From Auanema rhodensis (lineage: Eukaryota > Nematoda > Chromadorea > Rhabditida > Rhabditidae): a stretch of 64,000 bases of DNA. Shown in pieces: positions 1 through 11,700 of this stretch (position 1 is the first letter of the stretch; each line of letters opens with the position of its first letter). A program made the position numbers and the translations under genes. A model generated the notes under the pieces. It ran no database searches, had not been told where the DNA came from, and saw only the letters and a list, made by a program, of their open reading frames with translations. Location: the NCBI GenBank assembly GCA_964057225.1, contig OZ059899.1, forward strand, positions 7,874,001 to 7,938,000, in the 5' to 3' direction.

Positions 1-1508
1 CTTTTTCTCCTACACAGAAACATCCTCTATTTGTACAATCACGGCAGGCTTGTTGCTGAAAATACAAGTATTAAGATAATTATTTAAAAGTTCAGAAAAG
101 AAACAAGTTTGAAACATCTATTGATTTAACAATTTTTCAGGCAAAAAAATGATGTCCTCAACACATGATAAGTAATAGGTTTCAATGGCCATAAGGACAG
201 CCAAAACCTGATACGACGAATATTTTTGACAACTGACCAGAAAGCTTTATCTCTTTATCTTAACAGAAACTTAATAGTAGTATAAGTGTTCAAAAAAATT
301 ATCTTGAATTTTTAGTGAATTTTCATATGAGTTTGATTACTGTTTGAATTTCAGAAAATTTATCTCTAAACCTTTCAAGAAAAGCTCTAGCATTGAATTT
401 AAGAAATCAATTAAGAAATTGATGAAATGAATATCAATGTAAGGAAGAAAAATAGAATATAATGATTGTATATGCTGATGATATATCATTTTCTAATAGG
501 TTAGAGCTCACAAAAAGATTTCTTGTTGTTCGATAACGTCGTTCACTTGTGTCAATTTGAATTTCAAGTATAATCTTTGTATTAGCATTCAATGTCTTTC
601 CCCGAAATGTTAACTGATATTCCGTAGAAAATAGCTTTTTTTCATTTTTTTAATGAAAGAGCGATGTTACAAAATTTAATGTTAGTTGAAAAAACGACGA
701 ATATTCAGGTACAAGGACCTCTTTACGTACTGCACAGTGATAGAAATTCAGAAAAAGAAGATGAGAGAAAAGAAACAACTGTTAGCCATCTTCTGATGAA
801 TAGCTTAAGATGAAGAAATAGTGATTGAATTTTTGGAATAAATTGTGAACGATTCATATTTAACAAGTAAACTATTTATCAAAATATATTAATTATTAAA
901 AGAAAAGATAAATGTTCTTTTAATATTTTTTTGTAATTTTAAGCTTATTTCCTGATAAATTTCTTATCTTTGTCGATAAGACATGATAGTTTAAATAACT
1001 TTATCTCATCAACGTTCCAGAACGAAATTAAAATTTCGTTTTGTTATTTGAAAGTAGTTCTTTTGTATTAAAGTTTTATCCTCTACCTAGTCAAAGTCCG
1101 TTTTATTATACACTACTTTGTAATGAACATAAGCAAGCTATCAATCAGCTAGTTTTTTCAATTCAAAAGCGTTTTCTCATCCATCTACGTCGGCATTTTC
1201 GATGAACCATCGAGCATTAGTGCATTGATAAAAGGATCAAAGAAGGTCGGGATAGACAAAAGAGAGAAAGAAATTGAGAGATATCAAAGCTTTATATATA
1301 GAGAGAAAGAGAAATAAGAGGTACGAATAGAAAGAAAGGGCCAGTTGTAATCTTTCCCCTCACCTCTTCTTCTCTATCTCTGTTAATTACGAGAACAATC
1401 ATCATCTTCGTTTGGGAAATACAAAAAATGTTGTCTTCTTCCCGTTGACCTCTTAATATTTTCTCTCTTTCTCTCTAGTCATCTTCTTGTTCATAACTCT
1501 CTAATATC

Positions 1509-1539
<31 letters not shown>

Positions 1540-3823
1540 TAATGTCATTTTTGGTTTTAAACCATAGATGCTGTAAGTCGACAGTCTTCAATCGGCTTAT
1601 TTTGATATCTAAATCAGATAATGGGAATATCGAATATTGATAATAAAGAAGAAATATTTACAAGATAGAGCATTAATATCTAAAAATACAAAAATAAAAA
1701 CCTTTAAGTAAGCATTTGATTTCAGTAACGATATGATAATCTCAACAAGGTTTGTTCTATTAACTGTTCAGACATTTTCCTCTTTATCTTAACATGTTTA
1801 AAATGAAAGGCTAATATGCTTCTTAATGTATCATAAGTATAGAAGTTGTCAGTTCGATAATACTTCGCGAGAGTGTCGCAGTATTATGATGGTGACCGAC
1901 GCCAAATGTCGTCTTACACATTGAAATGGTATTGAAAATATTTTGAATTTTTAAAGTTATTATCGATTACTATAGTATAGTTTACTCACATGTATATATA
2001 TATATTTAAATTATTAATATAACTATACGTATTATTAGGTCATTACAGAATGATTGAGAACAGCTTTTCATCTGTTGACACTGTAATACAGTATAGTAGC
2101 AGCTGGCCTATTGCCTGATAGTAAGTATTTCCATCTTCCCTATATCACTCAACAACTATCGTTTTTTAACACAAAAGTTTTCTTTCAATCGACCAAAATG
2201 CAATTTTAGTATCGGTGCTCTAAAATTAGAAAAAAAGTATCTTGTTTTCTCTAACTGATTGAACAGATTTTCCTTTCTTCTCTTATTTTACTGGGAAAAA
2301 AGGAAACCGATCAAAAAGAAATATTCTTTATTATAAAGTTGATGACAAGTTTAAATGTTATACATATGAGCTAATGTCAACTAATATCAACTTAGACGGA
2401 TGAGGGGACATCGTTGGTTAACCGAGCTTCAGGAGGACAAAAACATTAAACTATGAACTCTCTCATTATCCCTTTACATTCTTATTATCTCTTACTTTTT
2501 CTCTTCTTCTCATCTTATCTGTGATAAATCTATTTTAGATAATGACAGAGATGGGATGAAGCATACAACATAACGTATAAAATATTTTAAATAGAAATCT
2601 TAAATGAATTGGCTGATTCATAAAGGAAATTAAATATTAATTATAAACTAATATATTTTAATATTTTGATTGCCAAATACAGTAATTTCAAAACATTTTA
2701 ATTTAATAAACCATTAAGATATGATGATAATTTATCTTCAAATTTGCTTTCAAATTTGAAATTTATCAAATTCTCTCTTTCTCATTTTCAACATTTTTTT
2801 CTTTCACCATATTGAAGCTATTTAGGATAAGTATTAGATATAAAGCTTATGCAGAGCAAGATCGAAAGAAAAAGAAGAAAAGGGAAAAAGGAATAAGACT
2901 AGAGAGAGAAAAGGGAGAGAGAGAGATGATGATGATTGAACATAAACACAACATATTATAAAGCGTAAGATGTTCAGAAATAAACAATGTTATAACAAGT
3001 GCTTTGGAATTACTAAATGTTGATTTGAATGAACTTATGATGTTGTAAATTCACCCCCCCCACCACATCCAAACTCTCTACTTCAAATAGCATAACTACT
3101 ATGAAAGGATAATATATATATTTTTTTAAACATATAGTTAGATAGATATATATATACCTAAAAGCTTTTATAAGTATTAAATGCCAAAACATTGTTTGAA
3201 GTCACAGCTGCAATAAAAATCACATACAGCTGCCATGAATTTAGAAGTTCGAGATCAAAAAAAATTTTAAAAACCAAGAGACTTTGAACTAATCTTCACA
3301 TACGGTTCAAGATTTTGGAAAAGATATCTGAGAATAGCTATTCAAGAAGTTTACGATTTTAATTCCAAAAATATATAAATGAAAATCTGAACATACCGAA
3401 TTGACAACGTTGATAGTCACAAAGAGTACGGATGCTAATAATAGCATTTGCCTAAAAATAGTTTTGTTTAAAAAAAATAAAAAGAATAATTTGTATGAGA
3501 ATATCTCTTTTATGTTTTATAATTGTTTTATAAGTTTGTATACATTTAATGGTACTAATTTAATTAATATACTGTAATTTTAAAGTTTTTAATTTACAAA
3601 CCTTGTACGATATGTCAAACAAAATACAAAATGTGATTATTATGAAAATATTCTCAAAACTTCTTAATGAATTCAAAAAATAAAAATTTAAAAAAAGAAT
3701 AATAGAATCAGGAATGTTTAAAATACCATCCGTCAAAAAATGTGTTTTAACAATTACTAGTAGATAATCTCAATCAAATTTTCTGGTAAATTCTTACCAT
3801 AACGGCAGTTTTAACCGCCTCAT
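1..3823 (-). CDS. Secreted cysteine-rich protein, N-terminal part (partial)
   Basis: Three exons join in frame on the minus strand: 3798-3823, 3397-3451 and 1-55 (cut by the window edge). The first two give a 27-residue signal peptide split by an intron: MRRLKLPLWQ, then MLLLASVLFVTINVVNS, with a plausible cleavage after VNS. The third gives QQACRDCTNRGCFCVGEK, with four Cys in 12 residues (C-x2-C-x4-C-x-C). Splice signals are good: donor GTAAGA after 3798, acceptor TTTTTAG before 3451, donor GTATGT after 3397, acceptor TTTTCAG before 55, and phases close. Intron 2 is about 3.3 kb, so I could have missed exons inside it. The protein is probably exported and disulphide-bonded. I do not recognise the family. 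The start is the first ATG in frame with the hydrophobic segment; the exon could begin further upstream. Confidence 0.55.
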
Positions 3824-5045
3824 GGTCTACTTCCGTGGAATTCACCGAAGTAGCTCCACAGGCGTCCTAGAGCACTGCTGGTCCTTTCTTTAGCTGTTTC
3901 TGCAGCTGCAAAAGGCCCGGCCCGAGATGTCAGTGCGCCTGCTGGAAGGAGAATAGTTGAGCCTTCCAAGACGTCTTAGTTCTCGAATGGGCGGGGCTTG
4001 ACTTCGAAAAGACAGACTGTTACTATCTCTGTCTCTCTCTGAATTTCAGAAGATATTTCCATCACTCTTAGCTTGTATTTCTGGTCACAAATTCAGAACC
4101 TCGACATTGCAAAAGCAAGACATCGCAATCCGTTGCATCCCAACTGTCTGTTGCTCTCCAACTCCTACATGATATCTGCTTTTTCTTCTCTTGTCTTTTA
4201 GATTCCTCCACAGACGGATTGTTATCCAAGACAGTAGGCACAGACAGGAGTGCAGCAGCTGAACAGAGAAGCCAATGCTGCTAGGGGGGAATGAGATATA
4301 AGTGTAAATGATGGAGAGACAGGAGATTCCTACTATTCTCTAGAAATCCAGAAGCCTCTCTTTGCCCTCTTGTTCTTCATATCACAACTCTTTCCTCTCT
4401 TTTCTTTTTCCACAATTTCTTTCCCTATTTCTACAGTTGTTGTAACACATTGCCCAGTAAGAGAAGCTGCAACCTAGTTCTCTTCATAAACCATCTATTT
4501 CAACCCCAGCCACCCCTTTCTCTCACCCTCCTTGTTTCCCTAAGTTTATTTCACCACTTCTACTTACTCTAATATCCTCGTCATCTTCTCTTTCTTCAAG
4601 TCTCCATCTTATTCTCTCGATTCCCCCCCTCTTTTTCTTTAATATATCGGCATGCCTCTGGCCAGCTCCGGCAAATTCTTTTCGACGATTGTCCAGATGC
4701 TCTGCCCCCACGGGCAGGTAGTTCAATTAATCGATCTGGACGCCATTGGTTAACACTTTTGACGTCCGATAAGATTCAATGATGAACCACTGAGGGATCA
4801 GGCTAGAAAAGTAAGAGAAGGTGGGGATATAGGTGATCGAAATCAAAAATTAAGGAAACTGACAAAGTTTTCAATGAAGAAACAATATCGATAAGTTAGC
4901 AACAAAAAGTACAAAACGTTTAAGTTTCTGCTAAGATTTTACGATTTAGACCAAGAATAAATTGTGTTATCCTAGTTTTCTGAAAGTATTTATTTCAGAA
5001 TCCCCGAAGAACAGTACATATGATATCTAATCATTTATACATAGC
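3824..5045. other. Non-coding stretch upstream of the Cys-rich gene
   Basis: No exon with matching splice signals was found. Bases 3830-4000 are less AT-rich than the surroundings and may be promoter or 5' leader of the minus-strand gene. 4310-4640 is strongly pyrimidine-biased on the plus strand (CT-rich runs). An open frame at 4523-4726 (-) has no start context, splice partner or recognisable motif. Confidence 0.4.
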
Positions 5046-5615
5046 TTAACTGGAACTGAAAAAAAACTTATTGTTGAATTAAATATGAATTTATTCAAAT
5101 TAACAAGTTCAACTAAAACTTTTCACCATATCAAACATGTCGTCAGCTGTTACGCTGACCTCTGGTGAGCTTGGCCGAACTGTCTGGCAAAGCATCTGTC
5201 CTCAACAGACAACAAGAATGACGATAAAGACAGATTACAAAAGAATTACAGAGAAAAAATATTTAAAATCCATTTTCCCTTTGAGTTTCAATACAAACAC
5301 TTTACCTTCGGGTCGCTTCAGAGGCTTAGGTGCACATCCTTCTTCCCACAATCGCTTGGTTTCCTCGTCAGCATCTTCTCGATACTTCGGAACTTTATAT
5401 TCGTCTACGTGATCTACTCTAATCAATCGCTTCAGAAGCTGCAAGAAAAAGTTTAAATTAAAAGAAGTAGTTTGCGATCAAACCGTCATCCCATTCATAT
5501 TATCCACAGCTAATACAGTACTTCGTTGATCCTGATAACATAGAAAACAGAATCCTTTTGATTTTCCAGTCTTTCGATCTCTTATTAAATTTATATTCAT
5601 CACTTCACCATATCT
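5046..5615 (-). pseudogene. Duplicated fragment of RBMX2 (exons 2-3)
   Basis: Bases 5046-5615 match 7643-8212 at a constant offset of 2597 with no indel and five mismatches (5137, 5164, 5165, 5177, 5184). The copy carries RBMX2 exons 2 and 3, introns 2 and 3, and the first ten bases of exon 4. It lacks exon 1 and exons 5-7, so it cannot encode the protein alone. The match stops exactly at the exon 2 acceptor. In the copy a different upstream sequence (TATACAG) still provides an AG acceptor, so the exons could still be spliced by chance into another transcript. I read it as a recent, non-functional duplicate. Confidence 0.85.
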
Positions 5616-6649
5616 GTATAAACTAAGCATCTTGGCGATCGAAAGTTGCACTTAATCCGAAACCATCCCGTTCGTTCCATCTAGCACACATTCAAAGTCT
5701 TCATAGACAACTAATTTACCAACGATGCTAAGATATCTCTTCCGAAACATATGTGAATCTCTATTCATAGTTTACAGGCCTAAGAGTCACATACGGAGAA
5801 AAAATAAACAAAAGTGAATAGGGAAGTGAGGGCAGATCATCATCTTAGTACTAAAAGGGCACCATGGTGAAATAAATGCTCAGAAATTCGAAAAGTTTAT
5901 TTAGCTCTGTAGGGAACCACCAGAAAATCTCTTTCAATAAACTTGAAACGCTTAACTATTCCTAACATATACGGTTTTCTATGTGAGATTCCAATAAAAC
6001 GTGATTAGATGATGACTCTAAGAAAACTTTCGGCTCGTCTTATACTGATGTTGCAGTGGAAGCAGCAGCTGTTAACTATGAGTCAGCCTTAGCTCATTGA
6101 AAGCGCTTATATTGTAACATCTAGACGAAAGAAGCACATCTTATTACCCTTTCAGATAATGACCTCACGTACATATGGGAGGGAACTTAACACTTAAATT
6201 AATTATAAAAATAATAATCTAAGAATATATACTTAAGTAACGTTTTTAAAAAAAAATATATATATATATACTACTCGGTATCGGATTGTATAATATTAAT
6301 CTTAATAGAACAAATTCTAATAAACTGAAACTTCAATTCTATACCGTATAGCTGAAAAAAAAATATTTTTCGAACACCTGCCGCAAAAAAAAACAGTGTG
6401 GATGAAAGCGTGAGTTTTTTGTCAACATATCTACGGGCAACTACACTCTAATGATCTGATGAGATATTTTATCTTCGAACAATTTACAATCTTTAAAAGT
6501 TTAGACATCTAATTTTGTTTCAAGAAATATGCTATAAAATTTTTTAAAAAAATATCATATGTACAGGTTGTTTATCTAATTAAACATTATGTCTTGATCA
6601 TTATATTGTTTATTATATTTTTCCAATTGGAATACAGCTTTTTAATGAC
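5616..6649. other. Unmatched spacer between the two duplicated fragments
   Basis: This 1034-base stretch sits where the copy of the RBMX2 exon 1 / SNAPC4 5' region should be, but it shows no visible similarity to 8213-10168. It has a short (TA)n run near 6256-6271 and several A tracts. No coding exon can be supported. Confidence 0.5.
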
Positions 6650-6955
6650 AATGGACTCAAGAAGAGGATGAGAAGCTAATTGCTCTAGTCAATCTGATGA
6701 AAGTTAATGGCAAAATTCAATGGGATAAAGGTTTACTTTTCTATATATCATAATTATAAAGGAAAAATTGCAGTTACTTATAATATGAGAGGTAGGCATC
6801 GTCAGCAGGTTCGTACAAGATATATGAGAACATTGGATAAAAATGTGAAGCATGGAAGATGGACTGATCCCGAAGATTTGGTATTTATAAATTTTTTTTT
6901 CAAATATGTTGTTTTTATAGCTTCTCATGTGCGCTGTAAGCAGATTTGGAGCTAA
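6650..6955 (+). pseudogene. Duplicated fragment of SNAPC4 (Myb exons)
   Basis: Bases 6650-6955 match 10169-10474 at a constant offset of 3519 with a single mismatch near the left edge (6656). The copy holds almost all of SNAPC4 exon 10, all of exon 11, the start of exon 12 and the two short introns between them. It starts two bases into exon 10 and stops in mid-exon 12. The splice sites inside are intact, but no promoter, start or downstream exons accompany it. Together with 5046-5615 it keeps the divergent orientation of the parent pair. Confidence 0.85.
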
Positions 6956-7053
6956 CTCAAAGAAAGCCATGTATATAGTATTAAGGAAACCAGTTAATGT
7001 ATAAACTTTTTACGAACTTAAATACGGTGATATATACAAAAATAGTGGAATAG

Positions 7054-8534
7054 TTAGCGTGCATGTCTTTTGGAAACATAATTTTCTCCTTCCTGCCATA
7101 CTCCTTTTCCTTTTTGAGCAATTTCTTGATCTCTGATAATTTTCCAAATACCTCTCTCGTGATCAGTGAGCTAAAAATAAAAATGCTGCATATAGATAAA
7201 CAATTAAGCAAATACCTTCGTGAAATCATCAGGACGAGCATTGTAAACTTGTTCTTCTTTTTCGATTTTCCTTCCAAAGTTGAAATGTTCATTGGTGTAT
7301 AAATCGTCTTCCTGAGAAATGAATTTAAAAAATAAGAATGAAATATTGAACCATACATCAACTTTAACGTCTAATAATTTTATTTGTTCCTTCCAGTTGC
7401 CCTCCGGATCATTCTTAGACTTCTCTAGAATCTTCTGGATCTTCTTAGCCTTCTTCTTGGCTTTCTTAGCCTTCTTCTTCTCCTTCTTTGCAATTTTCTT
7501 ATCCAATTTTCTTTGTTTCAACACATCCTTCATAAAGTCATCCTCCTTAAAATATGTATATTAGTATCGCAAAGACAGAAGAAGTCATACCTTGATCGCC
7601 ACAATTATTTCTTTAGGTTTAGGTGGCTCAGCAGGTTCAATTTTAACTGGAACTGAAAAAAAACTTATTGTTGAATTAAATATGAATTTATTCAAATTAA
7701 CAAGTTCAACTAAAACTTTTCACCATATCAAACGTGTCGTCAGCTGTTACGCTGACCTCTACTGAGCTTGGCCAAACTGTTTGGCAAAGCATCTGTCCTC
7801 AACAGACAACAAGAATGACGATAAAGACAGATTACAAAAGAATTACAGAGAAAAAATATTTAAAATCCATTTTCCCTTTGAGTTTCAATACAAACACTTT
7901 ACCTTCGGGTCGCTTCAGAGGCTTAGGTGCACATCCTTCTTCCCACAATCGCTTGGTTTCCTCGTCAGCATCTTCTCGATACTTCGGAACTTTATATTCG
8001 TCTACGTGATCTACTCTAATCAATCGCTTCAGAAGCTGCAAGAAAAAGTTTAAATTAAAAGAAGTAGTTTGCGATCAAACCGTCATCCCATTCATATTAT
8101 CCACAGCTAATACAGTACTTCGTTGATCCTGATAACATAGAAAACAGAATCCTTTTGATTTTCCAGTCTTTCGATCTCTTATTAAATTTATATTCATCAC
8201 TTCACCATATCTAAAATGTTAGAATAGAGCAAGCTCTCTTAGAGAGTAATTTCATAGATTTTTGGAATAACTTTGAAAAATAGAAAACATAAAACAAAAC
8301 AGTGCATTTAATTAAAACTAAAATATTTTTCAAGACACAAAATTTAAAAACTTACTGTGAAAAAACGGTGATTATATCTCCTTCTGATAAATCAAAAGGT
8401 AGTCCTCCTATGTATACCCAAGCAGAATCTTGGTATTTCTGATGCCATGTTTTGCCGCTATCACCAGCTATTCCAAAAGATAACTCTCGTTCATTGAGCC
8501 TATTCTGATTTTTAATATTGGTGATTGGATTCAT
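7054..8534 (-). CDS. RBMX2: RNA-binding motif protein X-linked 2 (spliceosome RES/U2 component)
   Basis: Seven exons: 8356-8534, 8081-8210, 7903-8035, 7591-7652, 7357-7545, 7216-7311, 7054-7170, giving 301 residues. One RRM lies at about residues 38-116, with RNP2 VYIGGL (40-45) and RNP1 KGFCFLCY (79-86). The lead-in [12 protein letters not shown] and the block [14 protein letters not shown] are typical of RBMX2/Ist3-Snu17. This nuclear protein binds pre-mRNA near the branch site as part of the RES complex on the U2 snRNP (family knowledge). The tail is Lys-rich around 185-205 and ends KRHAR. Intron 3 (7653-7902, 250 bases) is much longer than the others and carries three hairpins. An AG acceptor (8535-8536) abuts the ATG, suggesting trans-splicing. 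SNAPC4 is divergent 246 bases away. Confidence 0.9.
7739..7808. other. Three adjacent inverted repeats inside RBMX2 intron 3
   Basis: Three short hairpins follow one another: GTCAGC/GCTGAC (7739-7744 with 7751-7756, loop 6), a near-palindrome GCTTGGCCAAAC/GTTTGGCAAAGC (7766-7777 with 7779-7790, one mismatch), and TCTGT/ACAGA (7792-7796 with 7802-7806, loop 5). They lie in an intron five times longer than its neighbours. This could be a structured intronic RNA or a splicing element. I see no C/D boxes and no clear H/ACA layout. Confidence 0.45.
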
Positions 8535-8780
8535 CTAAAATTATTAAATATTATTTACAATTCATAAAAATACATAAGGAGAATAAAATGAACATATTAG
8601 CCAATTAAGTAGAACTAAAAAGAGAGCTGTACAAAAATTCGAAAATACGTTAATTGACGTGCCGTACGCAAAATTTCGTTGGTAACTTACCTCTTTTAAG
8701 CTTCACGAAAGAAATTTAAATGAAGGCTACATTCTGAAAATTAATTAAGTCTTTACTGTATAACGCTTTAAAAATTGAAG
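8535..8780. promoter_or_regulatory. Shared divergent promoter region, RBMX2 / SNAPC4
   Basis: Only 246 bases separate the RBMX2 ATG (minus, 8534) from the SNAPC4 ATG (plus, 8781). Each ATG directly follows an AG (TTTTAG before RBMX2, TTGAAG before SNAPC4), so much of the space is probably promoter plus outrons. No TATA box or named factor site can be assigned with confidence. Shared control of both genes is an inference from spacing. Confidence 0.55.
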
Positions 8781-11700
8781 ATGGATGTGCTTCTGGATGA
8801 AGAGCTATCCTATCCCACGGATAATCCAATACCATCGACGTCTGGATTAGCTCGTCATCACGCTGATGATGATGATGATGCTTACTTACGAGCTTTGGAA
8901 GGATCCGAACTGGTTATCATAAATGTGCCCGCAAATTTAAATAATTTTAAATTTATAGTCTGTCTTGGAAAATCTGGATAGCCCTTTTCATGCTGTGGAA
9001 ACAGAGGATGGATGGCCAGAATGTGATTCAACAGTTGTATTATTAGCTTTAAACGAGGCTTACATCGAACTTGTTAGTCAGATGATCACTAAAGTTGAGC
9101 GATCTATAGAATTAAATTTACAGAAGCAGGTTGTTTTTTCTAGAGATATCATGATTCACTGTAAAAATTTAGAAAGATGTTCTTAATAAGCAACAGGCTC
9201 TGCGAGAGAGCGAATTAACAACTAGAAAAAAAGTCCCTGTTCTTCAATATTTGCCCCCTTACTTCAAGGATGACAATATGATGGTAAATGTTATGATTTA
9301 TTTGGCAACAGATCAGTCATGGTTATAGTGCCCGCCTCTGAGTGAAGAAGCTAAATCTAAATTGAAGAATGTTGCTTTCGACCCATTAAGCAAGGAGGAA
9401 AAGAAATGTTTTTTTTTTCTTTTTTTTTTCAGTTTTCTTTAAGTTCTTTAGGGACTCCTAACGAATTGAAACTCCTACGAACTGCTGTGAAAGAATCTAT
9501 GTTAGCGAACAAACTTCAACCTTTAAAAGACAGGTTAGATTTTCTTTGAATATGCAAGCATACTAATACTGTAGGAGAGAAATCGTTGCGCAAAAACTTC
9601 AAACTAGTGGACAAGAAACATCCGATATGGAAAAAAATGATTGGAAAGATGAAATTGAAGTTATAGATAGAAAAATTCAATATGAAAAGTTTTGTTTTGA
9701 AATAAGGTTTATGTGTTACTCTATATTCTAGGAGTCTAAACGAGGATGAAATTTTAGTAGGAGACTATAGCAACGTAGATTGGGTTAAAATTGCTAATAG
9801 AGATGTAAGTTGCAATCATATTTTTTTTTCAAGTTAGTCATTAGTTTCATGGCGTGCGGACACCATCTTCGGTCAGATTAAAATGGGTGAATGAACAATG
9901 TCCAGCATATAATAGTGGTCCATGGGATAAGGAAGAGTTACAGAAACTAAAGCAGCTTCGTGAGGTATAAAGGAAATACTTTTCATTCACAAATTGTTTT
10001 CTTCAGAATAACTTTGTATCTTGGGGTGTTGTGGCAGATTTATTAGGAACTAAAAGAACACCTTGGATGTGCTTTGAAAAATATAGAAGTGACTTGTATG
10101 TATCTTCCAGGTAAGTAGTATTCATTTATGAATAATCTAAATTTTATATATTAAAAAACATTAAAGAGAATGGACACAAGAAGAGGATGAGAAGCTAATT
10201 GCTCTAGTCAATCTGATGAAAGTTAATGGCAAAATTCAATGGGATAAAGGTTTACTTTTCTATATATCATAATTATAAAGGAAAAATTGCAGTTACTTAT
10301 AATATGAGAGGTAGGCATCGTCAGCAGGTTCGTACAAGATATATGAGAACATTGGATAAAAATGTGAAGCATGGAAGATGGACTGATCCCGAAGATTTGG
10401 TATTTATAAATTTTTTTTTCAAATATGTTGTTTTTATAGCTTCTCATGTGCGCTGTAAGCAGATTTGGAGCTAAAGATTGGAACAGAGTTGCGAAAAGTG
10501 TACCTGGTCGGACTGATGTACAATGTCGAGATAGGTAAGAAAGTTTCCTATTCCAAATTCATTTTTTTAATTTGTGCAGATGGATTACGGCCTTAGACAA
10601 GAGAAATGCTTGCAAGGAATGGACTCTTGAAGACGATGAAAAACTACTATATGCTGTATCCGTTTTTGGACGTGGTCAGTGGGTGAAATGTGCCCAGATT
10701 CTAGGAAATCGGCTTGCTGACCAGTGTCGCTATCGCTTCCATACCCTACTCAGTACCAAAATAAGAGTATGTTCATAAAAACGTAAGCAGCCTAAAAGAT
10801 GTTTCAGCTTCTTTCTTCTCAAATGGATGAAGCCAACGCTGATAGATCTAAGAGCTTTGTGAAAGTTGGTGCTGCTCGTCTACTAGCAAAACAATACGAA
10901 CTAAACAGAGTTAGTTTTGTTTCTTAAAATAAGGTAGTATAACAATTTTTAGAAATATCGTCGTTTTAATGAAATGATCAATGGTGATGATGAAACAGGA
11001 GATAAATTGTTATCCAGCATTATTGAGAAAACTTCAACTAAGACTCCACGTAATCGTACCGATAAACGAGTAAGATTATTCATTTATATTCGAGTTATAT
11101 TCAATTGGCAAAATACATTTTTAAGTATGATGTTGGACTTACTCCAACTGAACTGGATGAATTGCATGAAACCCTACAACGAATCACAGAGAAATATCAG
11201 AGTGGAGCTGTTCCTGATATCACTCGAATAATCGAAAGCATTCCTCTTACTGATGAGTAAGCAATTTTAATAAACAGAAATATATTTTTATTTTCAGAGA
11301 TGTATTCAGTATGATGAAACAATCAAAGTTGTCAGCTCATTTTAGACGATCTCAATCTATATTTGTTAAATCGAAGCCTAAATCTAATGTCATACACAAA
11401 TCTAAATAGAAAATTTATTTTTGTTTTTTTAGATTCGAAAAATTCGAAAAACACAGTATCTTTTAGCTGATAATGTACCGATAGAAACGAACTTTGAGGA
11501 TCATGTCACTGAGGTTATATTCAGATATAATTTGCAATAAATGCTTATTATTATAGGATGAAAGAGTTATCAGGTTAACAGAAGCTTTATGTCAAGCTGT
11601 TCGCAAATATGATCAACATCAATGGGGTATTGATTTTCATCGAGAATATGCCGAAGTTGGAAAAACTATCGTGAATTCTTTCATTGAACAAGTTAAGTTC

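Noticed and set aside
5137-5412. Open frames repeated at 5137-5412 and 7734-8009 (+) that suggest a duplicated small gene
   Set aside because: They are antisense shadows of RBMX2 exons 2-3 and intron 3; the repetition comes from the DNA duplication.
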